From Daphnia carinata (Eukaryota > Arthropoda > Branchiopoda > Diplostraca > Daphniidae), in NCBI RefSeq assembly GCF_022539665.2, contig NC_081333.1, forward strand, positions 10,786,971-10,850,970: 64,000 bases of DNA, written 5' to 3'. The notes under the pieces were generated by a model. That model was not told the origin of the DNA, made no database searches, and saw only the letters and a list, made by a program, of their open reading frames with translations. Shown piece after piece: positions 22,240 through 35,511 of this stretch. The position numbers were made by a program, and so were the translations under genes. Position 1 is the first letter of the stretch. Each line of letters opens with the position of its first letter.

Positions 22240-22854
22240 AAATTTAGTCGGCTAGATGCGCACAAGGTCTGCGTATATACCAGCAATGCCATTCATCAAG
22301 TATTCGGACGTAATTTAACAAACAATTAGCCGCAAACGGATGTGAAATAACCCGTTATTCTTAGTAGAGGACGATGTCTTTCTTCGTATTCCACGTAAAC
22401 GGCTTGTATAATCTATAACTAGCTAACAAATGCTTAAATTAGCATAGTATTTTCCCGTAATCGTGGCCGTTTATGGTATTGCGCAAAAAAATATATAATC
22501 CGCCATCAAGTTGGAGGGGAAAAGGATCTCGAGAGCGTTTCGTGATTTGTCATCGGAATCCGATCGTTTGGTCATCATAAACACGTCGTCGGTGATATAA
22601 CGATGAAGTAACGGCATGATGCCGTTTGAGCGTCTGATGAATGATACGATTGAAATGAGTGATTGCGCCGTGTACCTCTCCATCCAACCGGTCCGCAACT
22701 TCTTCAACTTCCATCCGCCTCTGGCGACTCTCTGACGACCATGTTTGGAGTCTGTGTGTCTGTTTGTATATATAAATAACATAGGTATATATATATATAT
22801 GTGTGTGTGAGTGTGTGTGTGCTGTACCACGGTACGTACATATACAAGTGTGTG

Positions 22855-22862
22855 TATAAAAG
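22855..22862 (+). promoter_or_regulatory. TATA-box-like TATAAAAG
   Basis: TATAAAAG follows AT and TG repeats and is followed 22 bases later by TCAGAG, close to the arthropod initiator TCAKTY but nearer than the usual spacing. No coding exon is evident downstream. Confidence 0.15.
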
Positions 22863-23829
22863 AGCGTGGGAAAGTGTCAGAGTAACACACAGCGCATAAT
22901 GAAAGGGGGCGAGGTTTTTCTTTTTGGGCGACCTACCTTCAGTGCCATCTTTTCTCTCTTTCTACAGGTCACTCCTTCTTCTTCAACGAAAAATTAAAAA
23001 AAAAAACCTGTTATACATCTTTGAAGATGTGTGACCACCTACGCCATTGCTCCTCTTCTACAAATGTATATATACCAACGATGGCAATATAAAATGTTTT
23101 ATGTCCGTTATTTTTTTTTTTTTATTTATAATACCTGTATAGATTTTTAGGTTGCGAGATTGATTTCTCACCCACTATTGGTATCACATCTTTTCTTTAG
23201 ATACAGTTGGAAATGGCGCTACAAGTTCACTTAGCACCTGAGCAGCGAAATAAGACGACTGGCTGTTTTCACCTTCTGTCTTGAAAAACGTAAACCTTTC
23301 ATGGAAAAAGAAAAACATGTGGGCCACATCAAAGCGAGAGACCAACGTCCGTTCGGTCAATATTCTCTTCAAATGTCCTCTGACTTTTATTCCCCTTCTT
23401 AAAAAAAAAAAAATGTGTCTCTTATATGTGTTTGCCTCTATACGTTCTCGTGTGTAGGAGGATTCACAACGGGGTTCCTCCGTTCGTCTTCTTCCTTTTT
23501 TTTATTTTTTTATTTTTTTTGTGCGATGCATTCGTGTTCGTATCGGTTAGTTTTCTCTGTCTCTTTCAGTTTCATCATCTATTTTTTTGTCGTTGTCGGG
23601 AAACCGAGCGCATGATCCCCGCAACTCGATCGAATTTGTCCATACGTAGGTGTAACCTCCACATTCCCGAAAGCCTTTCACAAGTTTCTTATCCTTTGTC
23701 ACGGTCTCTTTTGTTTCTTTTTTTCTATATCTTTTCTTTCAATAGGAACAAAGCCATTCTTACAGTACAACGTATGACTTGTTGTCTCTCAAGTCACAAA
23801 TAACTCGGCTATGGTCTATCACAAAGTCG

Positions 23830-24200
23830 AACCATTCATCACTGGTCGGTCCCGCCCCGGAGTTTTGCATCGCAGAGAGTTCAATGCACTTGGATTTCAG
23901 CTGACTTAACGGTAAATACATTTCACGGCTTATATAGCGATGCGTGATTGAAAACTATAGGGATGTTGCACAACAACGGCAACCAAGTGGGGATCAATTA
24001 AAAGAAAAGTCGTATAGAATCTATAGCCCATGGCAGTTTAGGAATTTGTCTCATAAATACAATCCAAGCTTTCGATCCGATAGCGCAATAGAAACAGGGG
24101 AATCGTGAGAGTTGAGTGGATCGATTGGTTGATGGTGACAAAATATCGCAAAGTTCAATCTTTTGTATTAGAGAATAGCATTTTGAGGCACTCGAGTTAC
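23830..24200. promoter_or_regulatory. Low-repeat island with homeodomain and ATCGAT-type sites
   Basis: About 370 bases with almost no homopolymers include GATCAATTAAAAG, CTCATAAATACAATCC and GATCGATTGGTTGATGG, which resemble homeodomain, Cdx/Hox and Onecut/TALE sites. It is non-coding on both strands. Function is inferred from composition only. Confidence 0.25.
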
Positions 24201-24662
24201 GAACGAAAATGAAGTCCCTTACAGGTAAACGTTTTTATTTTACAGCCTTTTTTGTTTTCCCGAATACGAAGGTGTTGCTGCGGCCGGCAGCCGAGAGGCC
24301 ATTACGAAATGCCGCCACTTTATCTGTTAATGATGATGATGGCAAAAGGTGCTTTTGGTTCAATCAGACGCTTAAGCAAGGGGCTAACGCTTCCAGCAAG
24401 TTATGGCACGATTAGTCAGACAACATTCAGACAACAACTTTCTTTTTCTCTCTCGTTTTCTTTGATTCTTTTTTCAAATCATATCGTTCCTTTGGCTTCC
24501 TCTGTCTAACGATCAGTTTGTTAGACGTTGATCTTTGACGGACCAGGCCTAATAGCAGAGACATGCAATTGAATGATGATTGCTCCTGCTTCGATTTCTC
24601 GGAGCCAGACATTGTAACAAGCATTCGTACCTTTTGTTTTTGTTTTCCCATGATGTACTTGA

Positions 24663-25334
24663 TTACCTACCCCGGTGGGCCGAAATGTTTTCAATCCATA
24701 GAGGGGATGAACGAAACCAATGAGAATTTTTAAAAAGAGATGTTTGACAACTTCTCACGGTTTGCCGATCATGTTTCGTTATTTCTCTTAAATGTGCGCA
24801 CACATTTTTTACTTTCATCTTCATTTTCAGGGTTTTTAGAAATACAAAGAGTCGACAAATGTTTCGAATATAAAAGGCGGAGTCCGCTGGAAATAGTCTT
24901 AGGAAAAAAAGAGGCGAAAGAAATCCATCAGAGCACGCCCTCCTCGTTTTATTTTTCGTTTCTTTATTTAAACAGTGTGGACGCGATTTACATTGGGAGC
25001 TACTGCGTTGTATGACTCCGCCATATACTCTGATGTAGACTGACGCCTCTCTCGCACTGTCTCCAAGGTTGTTATTATGATTACGGGTTTTCCCGAAACA
25101 TAAAAAGAAAAAAAGAAAAATTTCAAAAAGAAGCCACCAACGTGAAACAGGCCGCTTATTTTTCTCCTGCTGGGTCCATTTTTCAAATACGCGCTGCGGA
25201 CGTGAGTAATTTGTATAAGAAAAGTTGATTGAATCGCTACTTTCTGGGCTGCCTCCTTGTCGCCTCGTTTCTCTTTCTACCACACCTTGGCATTGGATGG
25301 GCCAAGGATGAGAAGGAGTGGACACTGGATGCAA
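24663..25334 (-). CDS. Longest intergenic open frame, unknown
   Basis: About 223 codons are open without an early ATG; the first in-frame Met is well inside. The translation is of mixed composition with one short Phe-rich stretch, and no domain is recognised. A frame this long is somewhat unlikely by chance in A/T-rich DNA, but the overlapping opposite-strand frame at 25229 is equally attractive and both cannot easily be real. Confidence 0.1.
   Translation of the reverse strand: MHPVSTPSHPWPIQCQGVVERETRRQGGSPESSDSINFSYTNYSRPQRVFEKWTQQEKNKRPVSRWWLLFEIFLFFFLCFGKTRNHNNNLGDSAREASVYIRVYGGVIQRSSSQCKSRPHCLNKETKNKTRRACSDGFLSPLFFLRLFPADSAFYIRNICRLFVFLKTLKMKMKVKNVCAHLREITKHDRQTVRSCQTSLFKNSHWFRSSPLWIENISAHRGR
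24869..24877 (+). promoter_or_regulatory. TATA-box-like TATAAAAGG
   Basis: A near-ideal TATA box (TATAAAAGGCGG) lies about 350 bases before the candidate frame at 25229. No matching initiator is seen at the expected 30-base distance. Confidence 0.15.
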
Positions 25335-25430
25335 CGGACTGCAATTGTATGGCGGGAGAGCAGTGGAAACATCTGATCGTAACCAGATGCACGCCGAAGA
25401 AGGAGTACGCTAATTATAGTTATCACCCAA
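25229..25430 (+). CDS. Possible exon with signal-peptide-like start, unknown
   Basis: The frame opens just after a TGA at 25226-25228 and has no ATG start, but the translation begins with a hydrophobic stretch (FLGCLLVASFLFL) ending near Gly-Trp-Ala-Lys. Charged, Cys-containing sequence follows with no homopolymers. It reaches a strong donor, CAA followed by GTGAGT, at 25431. It could be an exon of a secreted protein joined to an unseen first exon, a decayed gene, or chance. No family is recognised. Confidence 0.15.
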
Positions 25431-28400
25431 GTGAGTCAGTATTTTCATCAAAAGCTCCGATTCTCGGAAGCATTAACCAGCATTCCTTCTATGTGTGTGT
25501 GTGTGTGTGTTATGTCTTTCGCTAACGCTATGCTGCACACACAACTATTTCGGCTCCTCTCGGAAAAGTCAGCGCCGTGCCGCGACAAGTGAACTACTTT
25601 TCTCTCCTTTTATCCGTTTATCTCACTTCTGCGCAGTTTCCACTCTCTTCATTGCGCACCCCTAAAAAATAATGCTTTTGTAAAAATTACATTGTACTAT
25701 CAGATAGGATCTCAATAGACTTTCAACATCGACGAGATCTCATAAGAAGAAACTTCTTTAATAACACAATAATAATGGACTAAATAAACCCCGTAAAAGG
25801 AAGGATCTGCATTCTAAGCGTCGTCGCGATTTCTCTTGTAACATTCGCATTTTCGAGAACATTTTTTAAAGTCTCCATCGAAGACGTCGACCACCGCCGT
25901 CGACTCGATGGCACGATATCATTTAGATAAACATATCGTAATGGAATGGAAGAGTGGAGCGCCGGAACAATCCAGCCATAACGAAGAAAAAAAGGGAGAA
26001 TGTTCCACAACAACAACAAAAAAAGAGGCTCTACAGAAAGGAACGGTAAGTGGGTTGGGAGGGAATCATGTTGTACGGTCAGCACTGCGGCTAGAGAGAA
26101 ACAGAGACGCACCGCCGTCATCCGTCTCCAAAATGATGGCCGCTGACGACGGGCTAAGGGTTCTTCTCGACAAGGGCATCACCTTTGGTAACTGCTGTTC
26201 TTGTTTGAGCTCTTGCGGGTGGTTGAATTCTCTCGGTTAAAAGATGACGATCTGTTGAAGGAAAAAAAAAAAAAAAAGAAGGAAAGATGGAGGGGTAAAA
26301 AAAAGGAAGGTATAATTTTTTGATTTTCTGCCGAGTAAGCAACGCTCAAAAGAAGCCGAAAAATAAGCCACCAGCAGCACCGAACAGAAGCCAGCTGCAC
26401 AATCACCTTCTCGCTATAGCAGCTTCTCTCTTCCTCAGCAAGTCCCTTCTGTTGTGCGTACATACGTTTGTGTGTGTTTGTATGTGTCTCTGACCGTCGG
26501 CTCTGTTAGTTCGGTCGTATTCAAATAAATAGACACCAATCTTGTCCCTATCGGGAAAAAAAAAAGGCTGAAATGATGTCGGCTTCTTCTATCGTTAATA
26601 TGATCGAACCTCATCTACCCCAAAAAAAGAAGCAAGCGAACAACCGATGCGGATGAGTCGAATCATTCCCCAAGTGTTTTCCTGGAACTTATTAACAATA
26701 GAACGTGTAACAGTGGACTGTTCGCAGAGGAACGTAACAGAAAATAAAAAAAAAGAGAAAGAAATTCTCTATCCTTTAGCGGTTGAGAGAAAGAAAGAAG
26801 AACAGGTAAGAACGACACGCGCAAAAAAAAAGGATAAAAGGAGTGACCGAGTGGGCGAGTGTTCACGTCTCATACGACGCCCTCTTTTCAGTGCGATGTT
26901 ATTTTATTCTCGGTAACTTTGGGTTATCCGTAAAGACGCACTTGAACTTGTTTGTTCACGATAAATTCCACTTTTGGTCTATTTTTTTTTTCCCAACTTA
27001 ATTTCATTTTGATGAGAAGTAGAAAGAAATGAAAAGCGGGAAGTGAGATACAGGGGAAAAACCCAATCTTTGTTGTCTATACATCAAATATAATCATGCC
27101 TGCCAGGGGGTGTATTAGTGGCCTTCGTGAGGGCAGGACTGATAACCTACCACCTTGGTTACGTTCACTTTTGCGGACGAACGAAGGTGAAAGTTGATCC
27201 GGCCTATAAAAAAAGCGAAGCATACTGTACATGTATATAGTCATCATAACGATGGGTCATATACCCCTCTGTGCGTACACACACCCTCTATGGATGGCCA
27301 TAAATATAAGGTCTATTTAGAGCAATCAATTTACCAATGCATCCCACTTCCCCCTTTTTATTTTCAATTCACTTTTTGATGAGCTGATGATGATGACAAT
27401 GTTCCTGTCATATGATTTCTAGTAATCCCCCCCTTCTGAACAATCTAATATCCCGGATGACGCAACCGGATCTTCCATCCAGATGGTCACCATACACTCA
27501 TTGGAGTCACCCTCAAAAAAAAAATAAATAACAACAAGAACAATAAAAAAGGAAAGAGAAAACAAAAGCCATGATTGCGTTTAGGGTACTCCCAGATAGT
27601 CGAGCAGTGAAAACGAAAATGGAGATCACCTCTCTCCGCTTTTACCTCTTACCTTGAAAGGTCATTTGTGACGCTCCTGTCGTTTCTGCCTGGATTTAAT
27701 GACGCAATAAAAGTGAACCAATCAAACTCAAAACTAGGGAAAAAAAAAAATAAAATAAAATAGGGTCTTCCTTTCTTTCCTCGCCCTTTCTCGATGATGA
27801 TGACTCTCCGTCCACTGTGTATGACATGTAGAAGAGCAAGAGGAAGTAGGACTTTTATGATCACCCCTTTTTTTTTTTTATTTTGACTTTTCTTTTTTTT
27901 TAATTGTGTTATATATCAACTATGATGCATTACTTTTTTTTCCCCTATCCTATTGTTGGTTGAGCTTCTTCCATCAGCAAGAGGGGGAAGGATGAAGAGC
28001 GAAAGGGAAACGAGGACAGGAAGTCATTTGAATAAAGCACTCTTCTTTGAAAAAAAAAAAAAAAAAGAATCGACACTACGACGACAGTCAGCGAGTTTCC
28101 CCCTTAATCACGACTGTCGTCTTCATGCAGTGGACGTGTCTATCATTGTGTAAAACCACCTTATGAATCCTGCATGAAAATGGAGAAGAAAACGAGTGTT
28201 ACGACGGTCACAATAAGAGAGAGTTGCTACGTTAAGACTCGGAATATTTCTGTGCTCATTGTTCGTTTGCCTATTGACACTGATGCCATACGTACGCGAT
28301 AGAGTACATTTGTAAAAGGGGAGTTCGAAGTGAAAGGCATTGACACAAATTCGGCCAACGTTATAAAAACGATAGCAGCCGGTGGTAATTGTCGGATGCG

Positions 28401-29812
28401 TCGTCGACAAATAGAAGGAAAATCTTTCATAGCAAGAGAGGGGGGTCTTCTCTTATTCTTTTCTTCCAAACAAGCGCACGCAGGTCATTTGTTTCACAAT
28501 TTTTTTTGGAGGGGATTCTCTTGTCTTATTACGTTTTTTTTTTTTTTTTTGCCGATGCGCACCATCCGGTGAATGGCCATAGAACAACTCATCGTTTATT
28601 GTTGCGTTTCGGCGCATTATTACCTTCGTCTCTGATTTTCTTTTTCTTTTTATTCAGTCATCAATGTCGATGATGATCATGACGACATGTAGAGAAAGAC
28701 AATGGTTATAGATGTTTTACATACGGCCAACTCTACGGTACACGCGTAGAAAGAAAGACGTCGTGTTCTTTCGAAGGACTGTCGTAGTTTGCCAGCCGGG
28801 CAAACGCACGCAGAGAAAAAGGAAAACTACTTGTTACTGCCCGATTGAAAGTTTTCCAGTTCAAAAGGCCAACGGCGTGAGATGACACTTGAAATCGGAA
28901 TTTAGGGAAAACGGACGCATTTCCCATCTGCCCGCTCTTTCTCTTCTCGCACTGCACTCGTCTTCTTTATTTATTTAAAAGCTCTCCTCTCGCAACGTCT
29001 ATAATATGCAATATAAGAGAAAATGTAAAAAATAAAAAGTGAGCCAGTCCACCGACTGCGGGCCACTATATACGCAAGATAACTCAACATTTTCCAAGTA
29101 GATTCGATAGTTACTCTACTCGCTCTCTCTCTCTCTCTCTCTCTCTTTTGAATTGTTATTTTCTTTTCTCTATACAGGATGTACGTGTACATTCGATAAG
29201 AGAAACCAGGGTTCCACTCGCTCTCTGTCTCTCATTTGCTTTTTGATGACGTCGACCTTAAAGTGCAGACTGCAGTTCGGCCGAATCTAAATAGCCGAGA
29301 TAGGTGGAAATCGAAAGAAGGCGGGGCTCGGCCGCCGAAGGGAATCAAAAAGGAAGATAGGGTTTCAGTGTTTCGACGCTATAAAAGTGAGTTGTCGCCG
29401 CATTCCGCATTTCAAACGATACGCACTCAAAAATAAAAGGGAAATAGAAAAAGAACCCGGGCAACGAGAAAATGAAAATAAATTTAAAAACAAAAAAAAT
29501 CGACAACTTAGAAGTGGATGGAAACAATGGCGCACAAGACAACAACAAAAAAAACTAAGCGAGAAAGTCTGAATAACAAAAAAGAATTAGAGAATCACCA
29601 GGTAAAAGACGACGAGCGAACAACTGGTGTGCTATGAAAAGTTGTGTTGGAATGATTTGGTTGTTTTTCTTTCGTGGAAAAAAATAAATAAAATACAAAG
29701 ATGTGGGCACACGGCGACGTGCGTGAGAATGTGACAAATCTCTCGCTCGCGACATTGTCTCCCAACGATCAACCGCCCGAAGAGAGTTGAACGAGTGCGA
29801 GAGGAGTAGAAG

Positions 29813-29839
29813 GAGAGAGAGAGAGAGAGAGAGAGAGAG
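29813..29839. repeat. GA dinucleotide microsatellite
   Basis: An uninterrupted 27-base GA run, one of several in the window. Confidence 0.97.
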
Positions 29840-32222
29840 CGATGGATTTTTGAGTTAAGAGCAGCAACGTCATCCTCTTGTGAGTTCTGAAGACTCTGCC
29901 CAGCAGCATGCCAAAAACTGTTTCGTCTATTTTTCTTTTGAGCTAATTCAATATTCATGTGCGCCTATATTATCTTTGTGTGTCTTCGATACTATGACCG
30001 TACCTTATCGGAATATTCATCATCATCATCAAACATCATCATCATCATCGGGAGTTACTGAACCGAACACGGACGAGCACTGAATTTTAAAAAAATCTCT
30101 AAGAAAATATGGCAACCCAAACGGCCCATAATTCGGTTGGCATTTTAGCAGGGAAAGAACAGTCACAAAATGCATGCGGCTCACCCCCCGCCATTTGGAG
30201 GAGAGAAAAAAGGCAACAACACCACAAGCCAAAATCATATCAAAGGGATCAAGTTCATTTTGACGATGGGCCGCCAACGTCGCTGACCGAGAATCACCGA
30301 TACTTCTATTTCTTTTTAAAGAGAAACCCAACTAGTAAAAAATAGAGAAACGCCATCCAACCCGCCCATTTGAAAAACTAAACGAAAAGTATCGTCTGCA
30401 ATATTCATGTGACCTTTTCGAGTTGACTTGGTAATTCGTCGAAAGAAGAAAAATAATACGGACGGACGGATATAATAACGGAGAAAAAAAAAACTAGCAA
30501 AGGTTCTCCCGGAGCATTTTTTTTTTTCCTTCTAGCTGGAAAGAAAAAAAAAAGGAGCGTTCAGCGAGCAGCGTGAGAGATGTCGGCGATTGTCACGCTA
30601 ATATCTTCCAGCAGTGTCATCCAGTCCCTTATGTTGGGTCTTATGTGTATATATAGCGCATTTATTTTCCTCTTTTACCTTGGATTGTCGGGCACCTGGA
30701 ACCGGCCCAACTAAAACAGCCTACGACGTCTTGGCGGGATGCAAGTGCAGTCTCATTCTCTCGTCTCACTGTAACTGCTCCCCCCTCGTGTGTGTGTGTC
30801 TCTTCCACATATCTCCCATATATACCTGATGATGATGATGATGCGCGCATAACACGGACAAATCTCCACTCCCTCACCCTGGCCCGTCTCCCTTGACCTC
30901 TCACAGTCCCGTCCAAAAAAAAAAAAAATAATATTTCCCAGCAGCGAGTCGCCGTCACAACACGGTGACAGAGCCAACCAACATAATACCAATAGTCTCT
31001 TATCTGATTCGAATAAATATGTGTGTCTGTCTGTGTGTGTGTGCACGCTGTCGTGCTGTTCGTTAAAAAGGGGAGGGGAATATGGTTTTGAAAAAAAAAA
31101 AAAAAAATGAAGTGGACGTTTTTTTTTTTTTTGTTTTGTTGTGGTTCGGGAAAAAAAAATTCCCGTCTCCACTATTCTCGTATCAATGTGACATTTATCG
31201 TGAATAACAAGTCATGCGTCGTAACTAGGAGGATTAATTGCGATAGGTTGGATGGTGCCAGTCGGATCGTTTCTTTCCGGTTCGTTCTCACCATCACTTT
31301 TTTTTTTTTTTCATTCCTGTGCGTAGATGGTGGACTATTAATGCCGCATTCGGCTGGCCGCATTGGTCACAAACAAGACGAAACTAACGTTTGTTCATGT
31401 TGTTTTGTTTGCGTCGATAAGTTGGCCATCAAAATTCGAGAAAAGAGCTGAACGAGGCGTAACGGGTCGGAGCTTAAACTCGAAGAGAGTCCATTGCGAC
31501 AAAGCAAATCTAACTTGATTGCGGATGATGGAGAATAAAAGAAGGGGGGAAAATAGAAATAGCGTTGCTACGATGAAAGAGGAAAAAAAACAACTACGAA
31601 GAATGGCATAGGAGGCGTGCAGAGGAGGAGCTGAATGGAAATGAACAGGTTACATACACCGTGATTCGCCGTAACGAGCCTCTCAGTCTCCGCCCCAATC
31701 GACTGTGATACTTTCAATTTACAGATCTGTTAGCAATTCTAATAATAAAATAACACAGCAGCAACAACAAAAAAATGAATCCTTGGCCTAAGCTTACACT
31801 AAATCTATTCTGATTCACTTCACCTTGTCAATCAGTCCCCCCCCAAAAAAAATCTTTAATCTAAACCTCTCGGTGCTTTTCTCGCTCACAGTTCTCATTG
31901 TGTAACGTCTACTGTGTAGTGGCCGGCCGCAAACGAGATCTTTTGTCGGCTCCCCTACACCGGGACACACCTTATACGTTGAATAGGGGAGGCTTACAAT
32001 AATAGTAGCAACCTACACAGTCCATTGAATCATCGGCCGTCGCAGCAGGTGATCTAATACTTTGGTTTTTAGCTTCATATCAGTTTTTTTCCCCCTTGTT
32101 ATTGTAATGCGCGTCGCGGCGCTGGACTTAAAAAAAAAAATAGGAAAATCGTATCCTCTTGGCTACTTCCTTTTTTTTTATAGGGGGTTTTGTGCTGATT
32201 CTTTTTCGCCTTTTTTTTACAG

Positions 32223-32350
32223 TTGACATTTGCAAGAGGGGTGCCTTACAATTCAATCAGCCGTGATGAATATACGTCGTGTTTAGTCTATCCCTACCGT
32301 ACGTGCGCTGATAACAGGGCGGTGAATTCACACAGACTTAGACAATCTCG
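32223..32350 (+). other. Best exon-like interval outside the receptor gene
   Basis: A T-rich tract ending TTTTACAG at 32222 precedes 128 bases with one frame open for 42 codons. The interval ends CTCG before the strong donor GTGAGA at 32351, and unspliced reading hits TGA exactly across that junction, as real exons often do. The translation is mixed (starting LTFARGVPYN) and not recognised. It may be an internal exon of an unannotated transcript. Confidence 0.22.
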
Positions 32351-33446
32351 GTGAGAAAATGTGGTTTTAAAAAAAACGAGATTTTCCCAGAAAAAAAGAA
32401 GAAAAAAAAAAATCTTTTGTCGCTCTAACGATCATATTAGCTTAACAACTATTATTTCGCTTCAGCTGGCTAATCTGTTTTATTTTTTTTAACGAGCAAC
32501 AACGGATCTTTTATTTTCTGATAATCACTCTTCTGATTTTTTTCTTTCTCGCCCATGTTTCGAATAGTATTCCAAGTTGGCAAGCTGATGCATTTGAAAA
32601 TGCTCTCACATGGAAATAGGATGCGGTGAATCCATCATCCAGTTTGATGAGATCCTTCGTCTTTGGCTATTATCTTTAGCCTTGCAATGTGGTGTATACA
32701 CGTTTATGTCGTCATACCTTTGGTATTTTTCTTCCCGCACAATCGAGCGCGTTGGCGCGTTCTTGCGACAGTGACAGCTTTTTTTTTTGTTGTTTGATAA
32801 TTCTTTTCTTTTTTCTTTTACTTAAGATGACCATGACTCTCAAGTTGGAAGAAAACGCTACAAATTCCGCACCGAATCGTGAAAGGTTTCCCATCGCAAA
32901 GAGGCAATCCTTGTGCGTTCAGTGTTGACTTGGTGTTGGCGTGTCACTTTGGAAAGAGTGACGTCGCCCAAATATATATACACACACAAAGAATATACAC
33001 ATTCAAACGACACGGCTTCGCTAGTGTTTATTGATTTAATATTCATCTTCTCCCGTTGGCGTTCAAGGTAGGCCTCGAAGATTTCAATGAATGCCTTGCT
33101 ATTGTTTCGCTTTTTTTTTCCATATTCTTCGTTTGCCAAAAGAAAAAAAAAACTTGTCGGCCAGGTACATCTATGGCGCCATTGGTATTCGTTCATCTTT
33201 TTTTTTTTTTGTTTCTCTCTCTCCCCCCTATTTGTTACGCTGTCGGGACCCCTGAACGTTTGGCGATTTTCATTGTTTCCCCTCCATCTCGACCGAATCC
33301 GGTTAGGAGCTAATACGGCGAAAGTCATATAAGAAAATGAAAGAACACATTTCGAGGAGAACACAAAAAGATAAAAAGAAAAAGAAAGAAAAAACAAAAA
33401 ACAAAAAAAAAAAACATCTGCTGAAAATAAAATATCGATGCCTATG

Positions 33447-33454
33447 TGACGTCA
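33447..33454. promoter_or_regulatory. CRE/ATF palindrome TGACGTCA
   Basis: A perfect bZIP-type palindrome in a non-coding stretch, one of six in the window. Confidence 0.3.
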
Positions 33455-35486
33455 TTGCTTTGGAATGATAGTGCTGATTTGGTTTTCCTCTGTTGTTTTT
33501 TTTTTCTGGTCTACCATACGCTCGTGTTCATCAGTCGAATTTCACGGGACACGATCAAGTTCAAGCGACGTCATTCCGACCCAATGTGGATCCGCGGCCG
33601 TTTTTTTCTGTGTTGTCGGCGTGAATCACTGTTGGACAACAACCACCGTCAGTTTCCCACGCAGTTGGCCTAGTTAACTATTAGTTAGCATTTCTGTCAA
33701 TGGCTTATCTCACCGTGAATTTTTTTTTTTTTTGAAAATCGAGGTAAAGAGAGAAGACGAGTGCGCTCCCATTGATTCCGCTGTTGCCGAGTCCCGATCG
33801 AATGCCAATGGAATGTTTTGGATATTTAAAAAATAATAATAATAATAATTTCTGGGCAAGTCAAAGAAGTGAAAAAAGGGACTCGAGTCAAGTCATGGTC
33901 GTGCCACGGAAATTCGTTTTGATACCTATTATTCATCTTGTTTTTGTGTTTTCGTGTTATTTTTCACGTTGGTGTTTTTGTTCCGCGTCGGGATCGAAAT
34001 GTGTCGCCGCTGTCGGTGCGTGTAGCGATTGGCGTGGCCCAATCGATTGGTCTCGATACAAGCGTGAACGATATGGACTCAAATGCTGCGCTTGCTAACA
34101 TCACGAAGTGCGAAGAGAACGAAAAGAGAATAAGCGGGACTCATCTTTTTTTTTTTTTATTTCTGTCGTGTTTCTAATTATTTTCTCTTAGGCGTTTTTT
34201 TTTCAATTTTCGCATAGTCTTTTTTTTTTTTTTCCCTTCTTGTTTTGTTTTGCTTTGTATATTTTCCTTTTCTTGTCACTTGTTCTCTTTGGATGTACCG
34301 TACCCTTTGAACGAGACGAGAGGCATATAACACGTGCAATGAGGAGGGAGTTAGACAGTACAAAGAAAGAAAAAAAGAGTCAAAAGAAGAAGAAGAATAG
34401 ACCAAGGCCGGCATGCTGTGTGTTTGAAAACGACACTCCGAATACAATCGATGGCCTTGCGTCTTGTACGTAATTGAGGCCGTTTGAATGTTTAAAACAT
34501 GATTATTTTGCTTGCAGTGGCGGTGGTGGTCTATTGTTCGATTGATTATTGCGGCGCAATGGAAAAGGAAAAAAGACAAAGGTCATTTGTTTTTATTCGA
34601 TTCCGAGAAAATCTCGGCAGATAACACAGCGGGTCAAGTTAAACTTGAAGAATTGGCAATGTAGATAAAACTAATAACTGTGTTGTTTTTTTTTATCACT
34701 TTTCGTGATGGTGGTGTCGTTTTGTCTTTTTTTTTTTTTTTTTACAGAATTTAACAAAAAAATATTCGTGGGAGAGGAAAATGTGTTAACTTTGATGAGG
34801 CAATTAAATGCAGGGCTCCTGAGCGGATGCTGTATAATATCGATAGTTTTTTTTTTCCTTCTTCTTCTTCTTTTCTGGTGTTTAAATGTTTTCTGGTCGA
34901 TGTTTGTTGGCTCTTCTATTCTTTTTTGGCACATCTTCCCTCAGCTTTTTTTGGGGGGTGTCTGCCCTTTCTCCGCTTTTTTCTTTTTATTGCCGTGCTC
35001 GTTTTTTATTCTTTGGAAAGGCCACAAAAAACGGGAAAAATCCATAGCGCAACCCAAAACCATCCGAACAAATATTTCAATATGAAGTTATAAAAATATC
35101 CTTTTAAACGTTTTACACACACACACACACACAATGAAGAATGAAAGAAACGAAAGCGAAGACTTGCGCTGTGCAGACTTTTTGAAAATCGTCCCAGCCC
35201 TTCGTCTTAACCGCCGTGCCCCGGGAGAAGGACCCCCTGCCCGCGCCCCAGAGAAGAAAAAGAAGAAGAAAAGAGTTGATCCCTTGAAAAAAAAAAAAAA
35301 AAAAAAGAGAAAAGGCCCGCAGTCTTCTCGACGGGTACCGCGCGATCCCCGCCAATCGTCCCTCCACATGAAACGGTAATAAAAACACTCCCACCTACCG
35401 TCGTCTCGTCCGCCGTCGCCATCCGTTTCGTTTCTCTTTCTGAACTTCTTCTAACCCGTCCAGTATCTTATTGTACACGAGAAGAC

Positions 35487-35511
35487 AAAAAAAAAAAAAA
35501 AAAAAAAAAAA
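35487..35511. repeat. Poly-A run of 25
   Basis: An uninterrupted A run; its reverse-strand frames encode only Phe. Confidence 0.95.

Noticed and set aside
35134-35379. 81-codon basic open frame after a CA repeat
   Set aside because: Largely Lys runs from poly-A plus a GC-rich segment; no sign of conserved sequence.
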